A stretch of 5,051 nt of DNA from an uncultured Eubacterium sp. (GTDB lineage Bacteria; Bacillota; Clostridia; Lachnospirales; Lachnospiraceae): positions 1 to 5,051 of the forward strand of contig CAMKHH010000129.1 in NCBI GenBank assembly GCA_946412445.1, given 5' to 3'. Position 1 is the first letter of the stretch; each line of letters starts with the position of its first letter. The position numbers were made by a program, and so were the translations under genes. Below are positions 1 to 5,051 of this stretch, piece after piece. A model generated the notes under the pieces. It was given only the letters and a program-made list of their open reading frames with translations, made no database searches and was not told where the DNA came from.

Positions 1-1020
1 ATTTAATTGCGCCCTGTTAGATTCCAGCTCCTTACGTGCATCAGCGATTTTCTTTGCTGCTTCGGCTTCTTTTTTTGCAAGTTCGTCTTCTCCGTCTGTT
101 AATTCTTTTCTTGCATCTTCAATTTTCCTACGTCCGTCCGCAAATTCCTGCTCGGCATCCGAGAATTTTTGATTCATCTCAGCTTCTTTTTCCGCAATCT
201 CATCCCGGGATTCCTGGGTAAGACTGTTATAGCGGGCTTTTTCCCGCTGCTCTTTAATTTTGGACTCTATGCTTTGAGAGACATGTGTAACTTCCCTGCG
301 GTATTCATCTGAATAACTATTCAGTGGCCTTAAGTCAGAGAGCGAAAGATAGATGCTGGTATAGATGTCACTGTTCACATCCAGGGGTGTAATATAAAAG
401 GCATAATCTGTTACAGAAGAGGAGGAACGAAAGGCCGTGGCTTCGTTATTGCTGATATCCATAGGATCCACGACAACAGCAGTTATCTTATAAGTGTCAG
501 TGGAGAAAGAAGGTGCATCCTCATCGTCTTCCAGGTCATTTTCTGAAGAAGCTTTTTTGCTCTCTTCGATGTACAAAGTGTCACCCAGTTTTTTTTCCGT
601 ATCATCCAGATACTGCCTGGTGACTGCAATTTCTCCCGGATTGGCCGGTAATGTACCGGCAGATATATAAGGAAGGTTAAGTCTCTTTGGGCTAAGGGTT
701 GTCACAGCGGCTGTGGCTTTGGCATCTTTTACATCGGTATAGACAGTCTCGCTGTAGGAGCCTTCTGCCTTTTCAACGCCACTTATATCTGCCAGTGCGT
801 CCACATCCTCCTGTGTCAGACCCAGTGTGGACAAGATACGGATATCATATAGATTCTGCTCATCATAGAAGCGGTCGGCAGAGTAATATAAATCCTGGCA
901 GGCAGCATAGATTCCGGTCAGGACAGTGACTCCTAATACGGTAATGGTCAGGAGAGACAAAAATCTTTTTTTGCTTTTTTTTATAGAACACCAAATGTCT
1001 TTATTATACGATTTCTTCAA
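1..1020 (-). CDS. ABC transporter permease, FtsX/MacB-like with coiled coil (3' part missing)
   Basis: The frame is open without a stop from a TTG at 1020 to the left edge, giving 340 residues of an N-terminal part. Residues 1-19 are basic (many Lys). Residues about 20-41 form one hydrophobic membrane segment, so the following region should lie outside the cell. Residues about 45-235 resemble the periplasmic-core-like domain of MacB/FtsX-type permeases. Within it, residues about 152-172 are a Ser/Glu/Asp-rich low-complexity stretch. Residues about 245-340 are highly charged and heptad-like, with KIEDARKEL (299-307) and KIADARKEL (324-332) 25 residues apart, typical of a long extracellular coiled coil. 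Family members usually have about 1000 residues, with further membrane helices and FtsX domains that would lie beyond the edge. An ATPase partner is expected but not visible. The substrate is unknown: drug, peptide or lipid export is possible. It is divergent from the TetR gene, which may regulate it. Family call fairly secure, function not. Confidence 0.85.
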   Translation of the reverse strand, partial: MKKSYNKDIWCSIKKSKKRFLSLLTITVLGVTVLTGIYAACQDLYYSADRFYDEQNLYDIRILSTLGLTQEDVDALADISGVEKAEGSYSETVYTDVKDAKATAAVTTLSPKRLNLPYISAGTLPANPGEIAVTRQYLDDTEKKLGDTLYIEESKKASSENDLEDDEDAPSFSTDTYKITAVVVDPMDISNNEATAFRSSSSVTDYAFYITPLDVNSDIYTSIYLSLSDLRPLNSYSDEYRREVTHVSQSIESKIKEQREKARYNSLTQESRDEIAEKEAEMNQKFSDAEQEFADGRRKIEDARKELTDGEDELAKKEAEAAKKIADARKELESNRAQLN

Positions 1021-1030
1021 TTATATCACC
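1021..1030 (-). promoter_or_regulatory. Ribosome binding site GGTGAT fixing the TTG start of the permease
   Basis: On the minus strand GGTGAT (1030-1025) lies four bases before TTG at 1020. It matches the GGTGAT part of the full anti-Shine-Dalgarno complement AGGAGGTGATC, which puts TTG at the usual distance. An in-frame TAA directly precedes the TTG (1023-1021), so translation cannot begin further upstream. The next in-frame ATG is only at residue 187, far inside the domain. TTG is therefore the best start. Confidence 0.65.
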
Positions 1031-1051
1031 ATTTTAGAATTTTTTTAATTT

Positions 1052-1085
1052 ACAACATATGTATAATAATCATACAGACTGTTGT
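1052..1085. repeat. Imperfect inverted repeat ACAACA...TGTTGT (operator candidate)
   Basis: The left arm is ACAACA (1052-1057) plus TGTAT (1060-1064). The right arm is ATACA (1072-1076) plus TGTTGT (1080-1085). The arms pair over 11 positions, with a two-base versus three-base bulge between the blocks. It lies in the permease leader and overlaps the -35 box of the TetR promoter. That position suits a repressor site acting on both genes, but binding by the adjacent TetR protein is inference. Confidence 0.4.
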
Positions 1086-1110
1086 TTTTTGCGATAGAAT
1101 AAATTATACT
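1082..1110 (+). promoter_or_regulatory. Predicted sigma-A promoter for the tetR-HD-ogt-CLC unit
   Basis: TTGTTT (1082-1087), a 17-base spacer, then TATACT (1105-1110, 5 of 6 to consensus). Transcription would begin near 1117, leaving a leader of about 110 bases before the TetR start. The -35 box overlaps the right arm of the inverted repeat at 1052-1085, so a protein bound there would probably block this promoter. No comparably good alternative was seen between 1110 and 1225. Confidence 0.45.
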
Positions 1111-1131
1111 AATTCATAGTAAAGAACGCAA
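1103..1131 (-). promoter_or_regulatory. Predicted sigma-A promoter for the permease
   Basis: Read on the minus strand: TTGCGT (1131-1126), a 17-base spacer, then a perfect TATAAT (1108-1103). Transcription would begin near 1096 and leave a leader of about 75 bases before the TTG start. The -35 box is weak (3 of 6), but the -10 box and spacing are ideal. Its -10 box shares bases with the -10 box of the opposing promoter. Predicted by eye only. Confidence 0.5.
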
Positions 1132-1160
1132 CCAATAAATTCTATAGATATGGCAGTAAT

Positions 1161-1185
1161 ACAACACAGACAGGATATCTGTTGT
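1161..1185. repeat. Second inverted repeat ACAACA-N13-TGTTGT (operator candidate)
   Basis: ACAACA (1161-1166) and TGTTGT (1180-1185) repeat the outer arms of the element at 1052-1085 with a shorter spacer. ACAGAC also occurs in both elements (1074-1079 and 1166-1171). The site lies in the TetR leader and about 30 bases upstream of the permease -35 box. Recurrence of the same half-site four times in 135 bases suggests a specific DNA-binding protein, most simply the neighbouring TetR product. Confidence 0.4.
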
Positions 1186-1189
1186 CTAT

Positions 1190-1207
1190 CTATGTTTAAG
1201 AACATAG
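1190..1207. repeat. Perfect 7-bp inverted repeat just before the tetR ribosome site
   Basis: CTATGTT (1190-1196), TAAG, AACATAG (1201-1207). The arms are perfect with a four-base centre, and the element ends three bases before the GGGGAGG ribosome site (1210-1216). As DNA it could be an autoregulatory operator. As RNA it would be a weak A/U-rich hairpin next to the ribosome site. Its sequence differs from the ACAACA repeats upstream. Confidence 0.4.
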
Positions 1208-1225
1208 TAGGGGAGGAATTTGTGA

Positions 1226-1804
1226 ATGATGGAAAAAAAGGGAGACCGCAGAGTGCAGATGACCAGGCGGATGATAAAGGAGAGCTTTTTGGAATTGATG
1301 CAGGACTATCCGATTTCAAAAGTAACGGTAAAGATGATCTGTGAATCTGCGGATATTAACAGAAGCACCTTCTATGCTCACTACCTGAACCCCTATGATT
1401 TATTGAATCAGATACAGCAGGAGACTTTATCCCATATCCAGACGTATATTATGAATAAACACTTTATCATAGAAAAAAATAAAGTTGCAGTTCCAACGCT
1501 GGTGCAGGTACTTGACTTTGCAAAAAATAACCGTTCTTTGTTTCGGGTTCTCTTAAGTGAGAGCAACAGCAGTAACTTTCAAAAGGGTCTGGAGTCCCTG
1601 GCAAATGAAAAGACTATTGAGGAAATTGCAGAGGAAGAGCGCTTAGACAGAAACACATATGAATACTTGCAGATATTTGAAATATCCGGTATTATTAGTA
1701 TTATGAAGACATGGTTGAATAAGGGATGTGTGGATGAACCGGAGGAACTGGCATTATTAATATCCAAACTGCTGTTTCAGGGTATAGGAGGATTTTACCA
1801 ATAA
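1226..1804 (+). CDS. TetR/AcrR-family transcriptional regulator
   Basis: A 192-residue protein of normal TetR size. The N-terminal DNA-binding domain covers about residues 10-57; its helix-turn-helix is at about 33-53, with the family-typical ending NRSTFYAHY. The rest is helical and should form the ligand and dimer domain. The stretch around residues 154-186 (GIISIMKTWLNKGC, then a PEELALLISKLL run) resembles the TetR_C_8-type (DhaS-like) C-terminal domain common in Clostridia and lactic acid bacteria. ATG at 1226 follows GGGGAGG (1210-1216) at a good distance; the ATG at 1229 is equally possible. It is first in a plus-strand unit and divergent from the permease. Inverted repeats in the intergenic region suggest it represses itself and the permease. 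The ligand cannot be predicted. Confidence 0.9.
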   Translation: MMEKKGDRRVQMTRRMIKESFLELMQDYPISKVTVKMICESADINRSTFYAHYLNPYDLLNQIQQETLSHIQTYIMNKHFIIEKNKVAVPTLVQVLDFAKNNRSLFRVLLSESNSSNFQKGLESLANEKTIEEIAEEERLDRNTYEYLQIFEISGIISIMKTWLNKGCVDEPEELALLISKLLFQGIGGFYQ

Positions 1805-1837
1805 GTGGCTTAATATAAGGTCCGGGAGGAGCGTTAT

Positions 1838-2362
1838 ATGGAAAAAAGAGAGAATTTGATTTTGGAAATGATTCAATTTGATGCGGGTGAACCTGAACTG
1901 GTTCATCATTTTCTGAAAGTCTATAATTTTGCAAGGCTAATTGGCAGTATGGAGAATATATCCTCTGAATTAATGGAAATTCTGGAGGCAGGAGCAATTG
2001 TACATGATATAGGAATCAAGGTCTCCATGGAAAAACACGGAAATTGTAATGGTAAGCTTCAGGAACAGGAGGGGCCTCCTTACGCAGAAAAACTTTTACA
2101 GAAAGTGGGATATGAGAATCCTGTCGTTGAACGTGTAAGCTATCTTGTAGCGCATCATCATACATACACAAACATGGATGGAATGGATTATCAGATCTTG
2201 GTAGAGGCAGATTTTCTGGTGAATTTATACGAAAATCAAAGTGATAAGAAAACTGTGCAGACAGTCTATAATAAAATATTCAAAACCAAAGCAGGGAGGA
2301 AGCTTTGCCGCCAGATTTATCTTGCTTCTGATGAAGCATATGAAAACGCGGAAGCGGAATAG
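1838..2362 (+). CDS. HD-domain metal-dependent phosphohydrolase, substrate unknown
   Basis: A 174-residue protein of the HD superfamily. The metal ligands can be seen in order: His at 23/24 (LVHHFLKVYNFAR), the paired His56-Asp57 in GAIVHDIGIK, a His cluster at 106-108 (VAHHHTY) and Asp125 (LVEADFLVNL). With a complete H...HD...H...D set it should be an active metal-dependent phosphatase or phosphodiesterase, probably cytoplasmic since no signal or membrane segment is seen. No extra domain is fused, and it lacks the marks of the HD-GYP class. Possible substrates include nucleotides or small phosphoesters; none is indicated. GGGAGGA (1824-1830) sits eight bases before the ATG, after a 33-base gap from tetR. 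Its stop codon overlaps the ribosome site of ogt, which suggests coupled expression with that DNA-repair gene. Family assignment is strong; role is open. Confidence 0.87.
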   Translation: MEKRENLILEMIQFDAGEPELVHHFLKVYNFARLIGSMENISSELMEILEAGAIVHDIGIKVSMEKHGNCNGKLQEQEGPPYAEKLLQKVGYENPVVERVSYLVAHHHTYTNMDGMDYQILVEADFLVNLYENQSDKKTVQTVYNKIFKTKAGRKLCRQIYLASDEAYENAEAE

Positions 2363-2370
2363 GAGGAAAG

Positions 2371-2901
2371 ATGTATTTTACAACGCATTGTCAATCGCCA
2401 CTTGGTCCCCTTATGCTGGCCAGTGATGAAGAGCACCTTGTTGGGGTGTGGATGGAAGGGCAGAAGTATTTTGCAGATAAGCTGGGAGAGGAGACCGTTG
2501 AAAAGGACGACCTGCCTATATTAAGGGCAGCCCGGAATTGGTTAGACCGGTATTTTGCGGGCGGGAAGCCGGCTATATCTGATTTGCCGCTGGCACCGGC
2601 CGGAAGTGATTTCCGTAAGGCTGTATGGAACATCCTATGTGAGATACCTTATGGTGAGATTACTACCTATGGTGAAATTGGAAGGAAGATGGCGGTCCGG
2701 CTGAATAAAGATAGTATGTCTGCACAGGCGGTAGGCGGTGCTGTCGGACACAATCCAATTTCCATTATAATTCCCTGCCACCGTGTGGTGGGTTCTGATG
2801 GAAGCCTGACAGGATACGCGGGCGGGCTTTCTAATAAAAAGAAATTGTTGGAGCATGAGGGTGCGTATATGGGTAAACCATCAGCATTTAAGGAAGAATG
2901 A
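2371..2901 (+). CDS. ogt: Methylated-DNA--protein-cysteine S-methyltransferase (Ogt/MGMT)
   Basis: This suicide repair protein moves alkyl groups from O6-alkylguanine (and O4-alkylthymine) in DNA to its own cysteine. The 176-residue length fits the Ogt type without an Ada regulatory domain. Residues about 1-75 are the less conserved N-terminal domain; residues about 79-165 are the catalytic DNA-binding domain. IIIPCHRVVG carries the acceptor Cys136 (codon 2776-2778) with His137. Asn128 is the hinge residue and Glu163 completes the Cys-His-Glu network of the family. Tyr100 aligns with the nucleotide-flipping tyrosine. Gln119 (SAQAVGGAVG) stands where human MGMT has its arginine finger; similar SAQAVGGAVG forms are, from memory, common in clostridial homologues. 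GGAGG (2362-2366) overlaps the preceding HD stop and sits four bases before the start. The stop overlaps the CLC start (ATGA). Confidence 0.95.
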   Translation: MYFTTHCQSPLGPLMLASDEEHLVGVWMEGQKYFADKLGEETVEKDDLPILRAARNWLDRYFAGGKPAISDLPLAPAGSDFRKAVWNILCEIPYGEITTYGEIGRKMAVRLNKDSMSAQAVGGAVGHNPISIIIPCHRVVGSDGSLTGYAGGLSNKKKLLEHEGAYMGKPSAFKEE

Positions 2902-4115
2902 AAAGAAGAATTCACAAAGCATATGATACGTACAAGGGCCTGGTAATCATAGGGCTTATAGGAATCCCCATAGGAGCTGTTGTGGGTCTGATAGATACAG
3001 TGTTTGGAAGGATACTGTTGAAAATAACAGATTTTAGAAATCAGTATCCGCTTTATCTGATTCCTTTTCTGGCTCTGGCAGGTATTGCAATTGTCTTCTG
3101 CAACATGAAGTTTGGGGGCAAAAGCAGTGGAGGAATGAATCTTATATTTGCCGTGGGACATGGGGAGGAGGAAGAGATTCCTTTTCGTCTAATTCCCTTT
3201 ATTATATCAGGCACCTGGCTGACGCATCTGTTCGGAGGAAGTGCCGGAAGAGAGGGGGTAGCGGTACAGATAGGGGCTGCCTTTTCCCATTGGGTGGGCA
3301 GCAGGCTGCCGATAAAGGACAAATCAAATATTTTTCTGGTAACCGGTATGGCGGCTGGTTTTGCGGGTCTGTTTGAGACACCGGTTGCAGCTGTCTTTTT
3401 CTCCATGGAAGTTCTTGTCGCGGGAAATTTGGAATATCAGGCATTGCTGCCGGCAGTTACCGCAGCATTTACAGCAAGTACGGTTTCTAAGCTGCTGGGA
3501 CTTGAGAAATTTACATTTGCCCTGACTGCGGATCTTGACTTTCATGCAGGCATGATATTAAAGCTGGTTGCACTGGGTGTGATTTTTGGTATGCTGGGAG
3601 GGGCTTTTTCCTGGATATTAAAATGGACGAAAGCACTTCTTTCAGAAAAGCTGAAGAATCCTCTGCTTCGGGTTGCGGTCACCGGAGTAATTTTAAGTAT
3701 TTTACTGCTCCTGGCACATAAAGGAAGGTACTCGGGGCTGGGGACAAATCTGATTGGGAACAGCTTTCATGGAGAGCAGGTTTTTCCGTATGACTGGCTG
3801 TTGAAATTTCTGTTTACTGTTATCACTTTGTCGGCCGGATTTCAGGGTGGTGAGGTGACACCTCTTTTTGCCATTGGATCAAGTCTTGGAGTGATGCTGG
3901 CAGGAGTATTTCAGCTACCGGTTGAAGTGGCTGCTGCACTCGGATATGTGAGTATGTTTGGAAGTGCTACCAATACTTTTTTTGCACCGGTATTTATTGG
4001 CGGGGAAGTGTTTGGTTATGACTATATACCATATTTCTTTCTTGTCTGTGCGGTCGGATATGTTTTTAACATGGATAAATCAATTTATACATTACAAAAA
4101 AAGCAATACAAATAA
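2898..4115 (+). CDS. CLC-family antiporter, probable fluoride/proton exchanger (CLC-F type)
   Basis: A 405-residue polytopic membrane protein (about ten hydrophobic segments between residues 13 and 390) without C-terminal CBS domains. CLC hallmarks are GGSAGREG (113-120), with Glu119 as the gating glutamate, and GLFETPVAAVFF (157-168). Three features point to the fluoride-exporting CLC-F branch rather than ordinary chloride CLCs: GMNLI (79-83) replaces the GSGIP chloride motif; GGEVTPLF (317-324) is present; and Tyr397 lies where CLC-F proteins carry a functional tyrosine. Length and numbering run, from memory, one residue ahead of the Enterococcus casseliflavus CLC-F protein. The likely role is expelling fluoride in exchange for protons. 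The start overlaps the ogt stop as ATGA, and its AAGGAAG site is very close (ends one base before the ATG), so coupling to ogt translation is likely. No fluoride riboswitch was seen. A chloride transporter is the alternative. Confidence 0.85.
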   Translation: MKRRIHKAYDTYKGLVIIGLIGIPIGAVVGLIDTVFGRILLKITDFRNQYPLYLIPFLALAGIAIVFCNMKFGGKSSGGMNLIFAVGHGEEEEIPFRLIPFIISGTWLTHLFGGSAGREGVAVQIGAAFSHWVGSRLPIKDKSNIFLVTGMAAGFAGLFETPVAAVFFSMEVLVAGNLEYQALLPAVTAAFTASTVSKLLGLEKFTFALTADLDFHAGMILKLVALGVIFGMLGGAFSWILKWTKALLSEKLKNPLLRVAVTGVILSILLLLAHKGRYSGLGTNLIGNSFHGEQVFPYDWLLKFLFTVITLSAGFQGGEVTPLFAIGSSLGVMLAGVFQLPVEVAAALGYVSMFGSATNTFFAPVFIGGEVFGYDYIPYFFLVCAVGYVFNMDKSIYTLQKKQYK

Positions 4116-4120
4116 AGTTA

Positions 4121-4144
4121 CGGAGACTGTTCTGTCAGTCTCCG
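4121..4144. terminator. Intrinsic terminator hairpin between convergent genes, probably bidirectional
   Basis: CGGAGACTG (4121-4129), loop TTCTGT, CAGTCTCCG (4136-4144): a perfect nine-pair GC-rich stem beginning five bases after the CLC stop. On the plus strand a mixed T-rich run (CTGTGTTGTTCTC) follows; on the minus strand TAACTTTATTTG follows, with a run of seven T further on (4101-4095). The U tract is imperfect on both sides, though better on the minus strand. The right arm includes the TGA stop and last two codons of the AraC-type gene. Confidence 0.75.
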
Positions 4145-5051
4145 CTGTGTTGTTCTCTGTATGCAGAAGGCGATATTCCAAGCTTCTTTTTGAAACTGTT
4201 GCTGAAGTAGTACTGGTTGGCATAGCCGCACCGGATACTGATCTCCTTTAAGGACAGATTTGAACTGATAAGATATTTACAGGCTTTCTCAACACGATGT
4301 GAAGTAATTGTATCACCGATACTTTTACCCCGTACCTTTTTATACAGAGAACTCAAATAAGCGGGGCTTACATTAACATGCTGTGCTATATCGCCAAGGC
4401 TTAGGGTATTGTCCTCAAAATTGTCAAGGATAAAGTTGTAGGCCAGCTCGCACACCTGATTGTGATAGGTCTGCAGCGAAGTATCCAGCTTGTCACAGAC
4501 ATGGATACATAGCCGGTTCATCCATTCGTAGAATTGTTCATAAGTCTGAAAATAATCAAACTGGTTGTATACAGAGAGGATTTCTGCCTCCAGATCAGAG
4601 GTGTCAATGTTCAGCTCATATAAAAACTTTAAAATTCTTCCAAGCAGAGAATATATCCGGATAAACATTATGTTTTTTGCGGGATATTTTTGTGTCTGTT
4701 CACGGAAGAAGACCTGAAGCCAGTCTTCTATGGCCGGAAGGTCTTTCTTGCAAAGCAGCCGGATAAATTCCTCTTCACTCGAATCTGAAAAAGAGAGAAG
4801 GCTGAATTCCTGTCCAAGGGCCTCCTTTGCATCGAAGATATTCTTGTGAGGAAAGAAAAAGTGATATTTCAGGGCATGAGCTGCGTTTTCATATGAGATA
4901 TGCAAGTCCCAGACATTATTTACAATGCTGCCGATTCCCACATTCAGCTTTAAGAGATTATCCGGATACTCATCAAGCAAAGACGATATCACCTTGTGTG
5001 TGGATTGTAGAAAATGAGTAGGGCTGTTTGTATTCTGGGCCAGAATACAGA
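4135..5051 (-). CDS. AraC-family regulator, probably a YesN-like response regulator (N-terminus off edge)
   Basis: The minus-strand frame stays open from the TGA at 4137-4135 to the right edge: 304 full codons, no stop, so the true start lies outside. The last ~100 residues form an AraC-type DNA-binding domain with two helix-turn-helices: one around LSLGDIAQHVNVSPAYLSSL (codons near 4404-4338) and one around LSLKEISIRCGYANQYYFSN (near 4257-4179), ending in the family GISPSAYRE motif. Upstream is a long helical linker, preceded by VGIGSIVN...SYENAAHALKYHFF (near 4941-4855), a pattern typical of the middle region of clostridial YesN-type regulators that carry an N-terminal receiver domain. That receiver domain and a sensor kinase would lie to the right and are not seen. 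Such proteins often control sugar-uptake genes. It converges on the CLC gene and shares a terminator with it, without evident functional link. Confidence 0.87.
   Translation of the reverse strand, partial: CILAQNTNSPTHFLQSTHKVISSLLDEYPDNLLKLNVGIGSIVNNVWDLHISYENAAHALKYHFFFPHKNIFDAKEALGQEFSLLSFSDSSEEEFIRLLCKKDLPAIEDWLQVFFREQTQKYPAKNIMFIRIYSLLGRILKFLYELNIDTSDLEAEILSVYNQFDYFQTYEQFYEWMNRLCIHVCDKLDTSLQTYHNQVCELAYNFILDNFEDNTLSLGDIAQHVNVSPAYLSSLYKKVRGKSIGDTITSHRVEKACKYLISSNLSLKEISIRCGYANQYYFSNSFKKKLGISPSAYREQHSGD
5029..5049. repeat. Perfect 10-bp inverted repeat with one-base centre
   Basis: TGTATTCTGG (5029-5038) and CCAGAATACA (5040-5049) are exact reverse complements around G5039. The element lies inside the AraC-type gene and encodes residues CILAQNT on the minus strand. 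It looks like a dimeric-protein binding site, but it may be a chance result of coding sequence, and it sits at the window edge so its context is cut off. Confidence 0.45.

Larger units (their letters stand above)
1226..4115 (+). other. Predicted four-gene operon: tetR, HD hydrolase, ogt, CLC-F
   Basis: The four genes run on one strand with gaps of 33 and 8 bases and then a 4-base ATGA overlap. No promoter or terminator was noticed between them. A promoter candidate lies at 1082-1110 and a strong hairpin at 4121-4144. One transcript is the simplest reading. The last three genes look translationally coupled. Confidence 0.7.

Noticed and set aside
231..248. Hairpin AGCGGG-CTTTTT-CCCGCT
   Set aside because: A six-pair stem inside the permease coding frame with no following T run; probably incidental.
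699..929. 76-residue plus-strand frame opposite the permease
   Set aside because: The minus strand carries a continuous, membrane-segment-containing permease frame here; this one has no family features.
1021..1225. Fluoride riboswitch in the operon leader
   Set aside because: I looked for the conserved GGNGAUGG and GGCUGAUG-type segments of the crcB motif and did not find them; the region is explained better by promoters and inverted repeats.
1150..1344. 64-residue plus-strand frame across the TetR leader and start
   Set aside because: It overlaps the TetR start in another frame, its own ATG has no ribosome site, and the GGGGAGG serves the TetR ATG.
2667..3161. 164-residue open frame on the minus strand
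   Set aside because: It lies antisense to the conserved parts of ogt and the CLC gene, has no ribosome site or recognisable domain, and is best explained as a shadow frame.
3958..4251. 97-residue plus-strand frame across the CLC end and the terminator
   Set aside because: It runs through the conserved C-terminus of the CLC protein and through the hairpin, with no ribosome site.
4990..4992. GTG as start of the AraC-type gene (285 residues)
   Set aside because: The frame stays open upstream to the window edge with family-like sequence, and the usual architecture needs more N-terminal sequence, so this is an internal valine.

Overview
The window looks like chromosomal DNA of a low-to-mid GC Gram-positive anaerobe of the class Clostridia, most likely a Lachnospiraceae relative. 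This rests on the strong GGAGG-type ribosome sites, the protein families (a long FtsX-type permease with an extracellular coiled coil, a TetR protein with the clostridial-type C-terminal domain, a YesN-like AraC regulator) and tight gene packing. It is an inference from style, not a database match.

Layout. Bases 1-1020 (minus strand) hold the first 340 codons of an ABC-transporter permease that runs off the left edge and starts with TTG. Bases 1021-1225 are a divergent control region with face-to-face promoters whose -10 boxes overlap, plus several inverted repeats that are operator candidates. Bases 1226-4115 (plus strand) form a compact four-gene unit: a TetR-family regulator, an HD-domain hydrolase, an O6-alkylguanine-DNA alkyltransferase (ogt) and a short CLC antiporter whose motifs match the fluoride-exporting CLC-F subfamily. 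A strong hairpin at 4121-4144 ends this unit and overlaps the stop codon of the convergent gene at 4135-5051 (minus strand), an AraC-type regulator whose N-terminus lies beyond the right edge.

How the genes may work together. The TetR protein is placed to control both its own operon and the divergent permease. HD hydrolase, ogt and CLC-F are closely coupled (8-base gap, then a 4-base overlap), so they are probably made together. A shared role in coping with chemical stress (alkylated DNA, halide or fluoride ions, toxic small molecules) is a reasonable guess, but nothing in the sequence proves it. The AraC regulator appears to be an unrelated neighbour.

No tRNA, rRNA, CRISPR array, insertion sequence or fluoride riboswitch was seen. 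No stretch over 300 bases lacks a gene. Most of the window is ordinary. The parts worth a second look are the CLC-F/ogt/HD operon and the repeat-rich divergent promoter.
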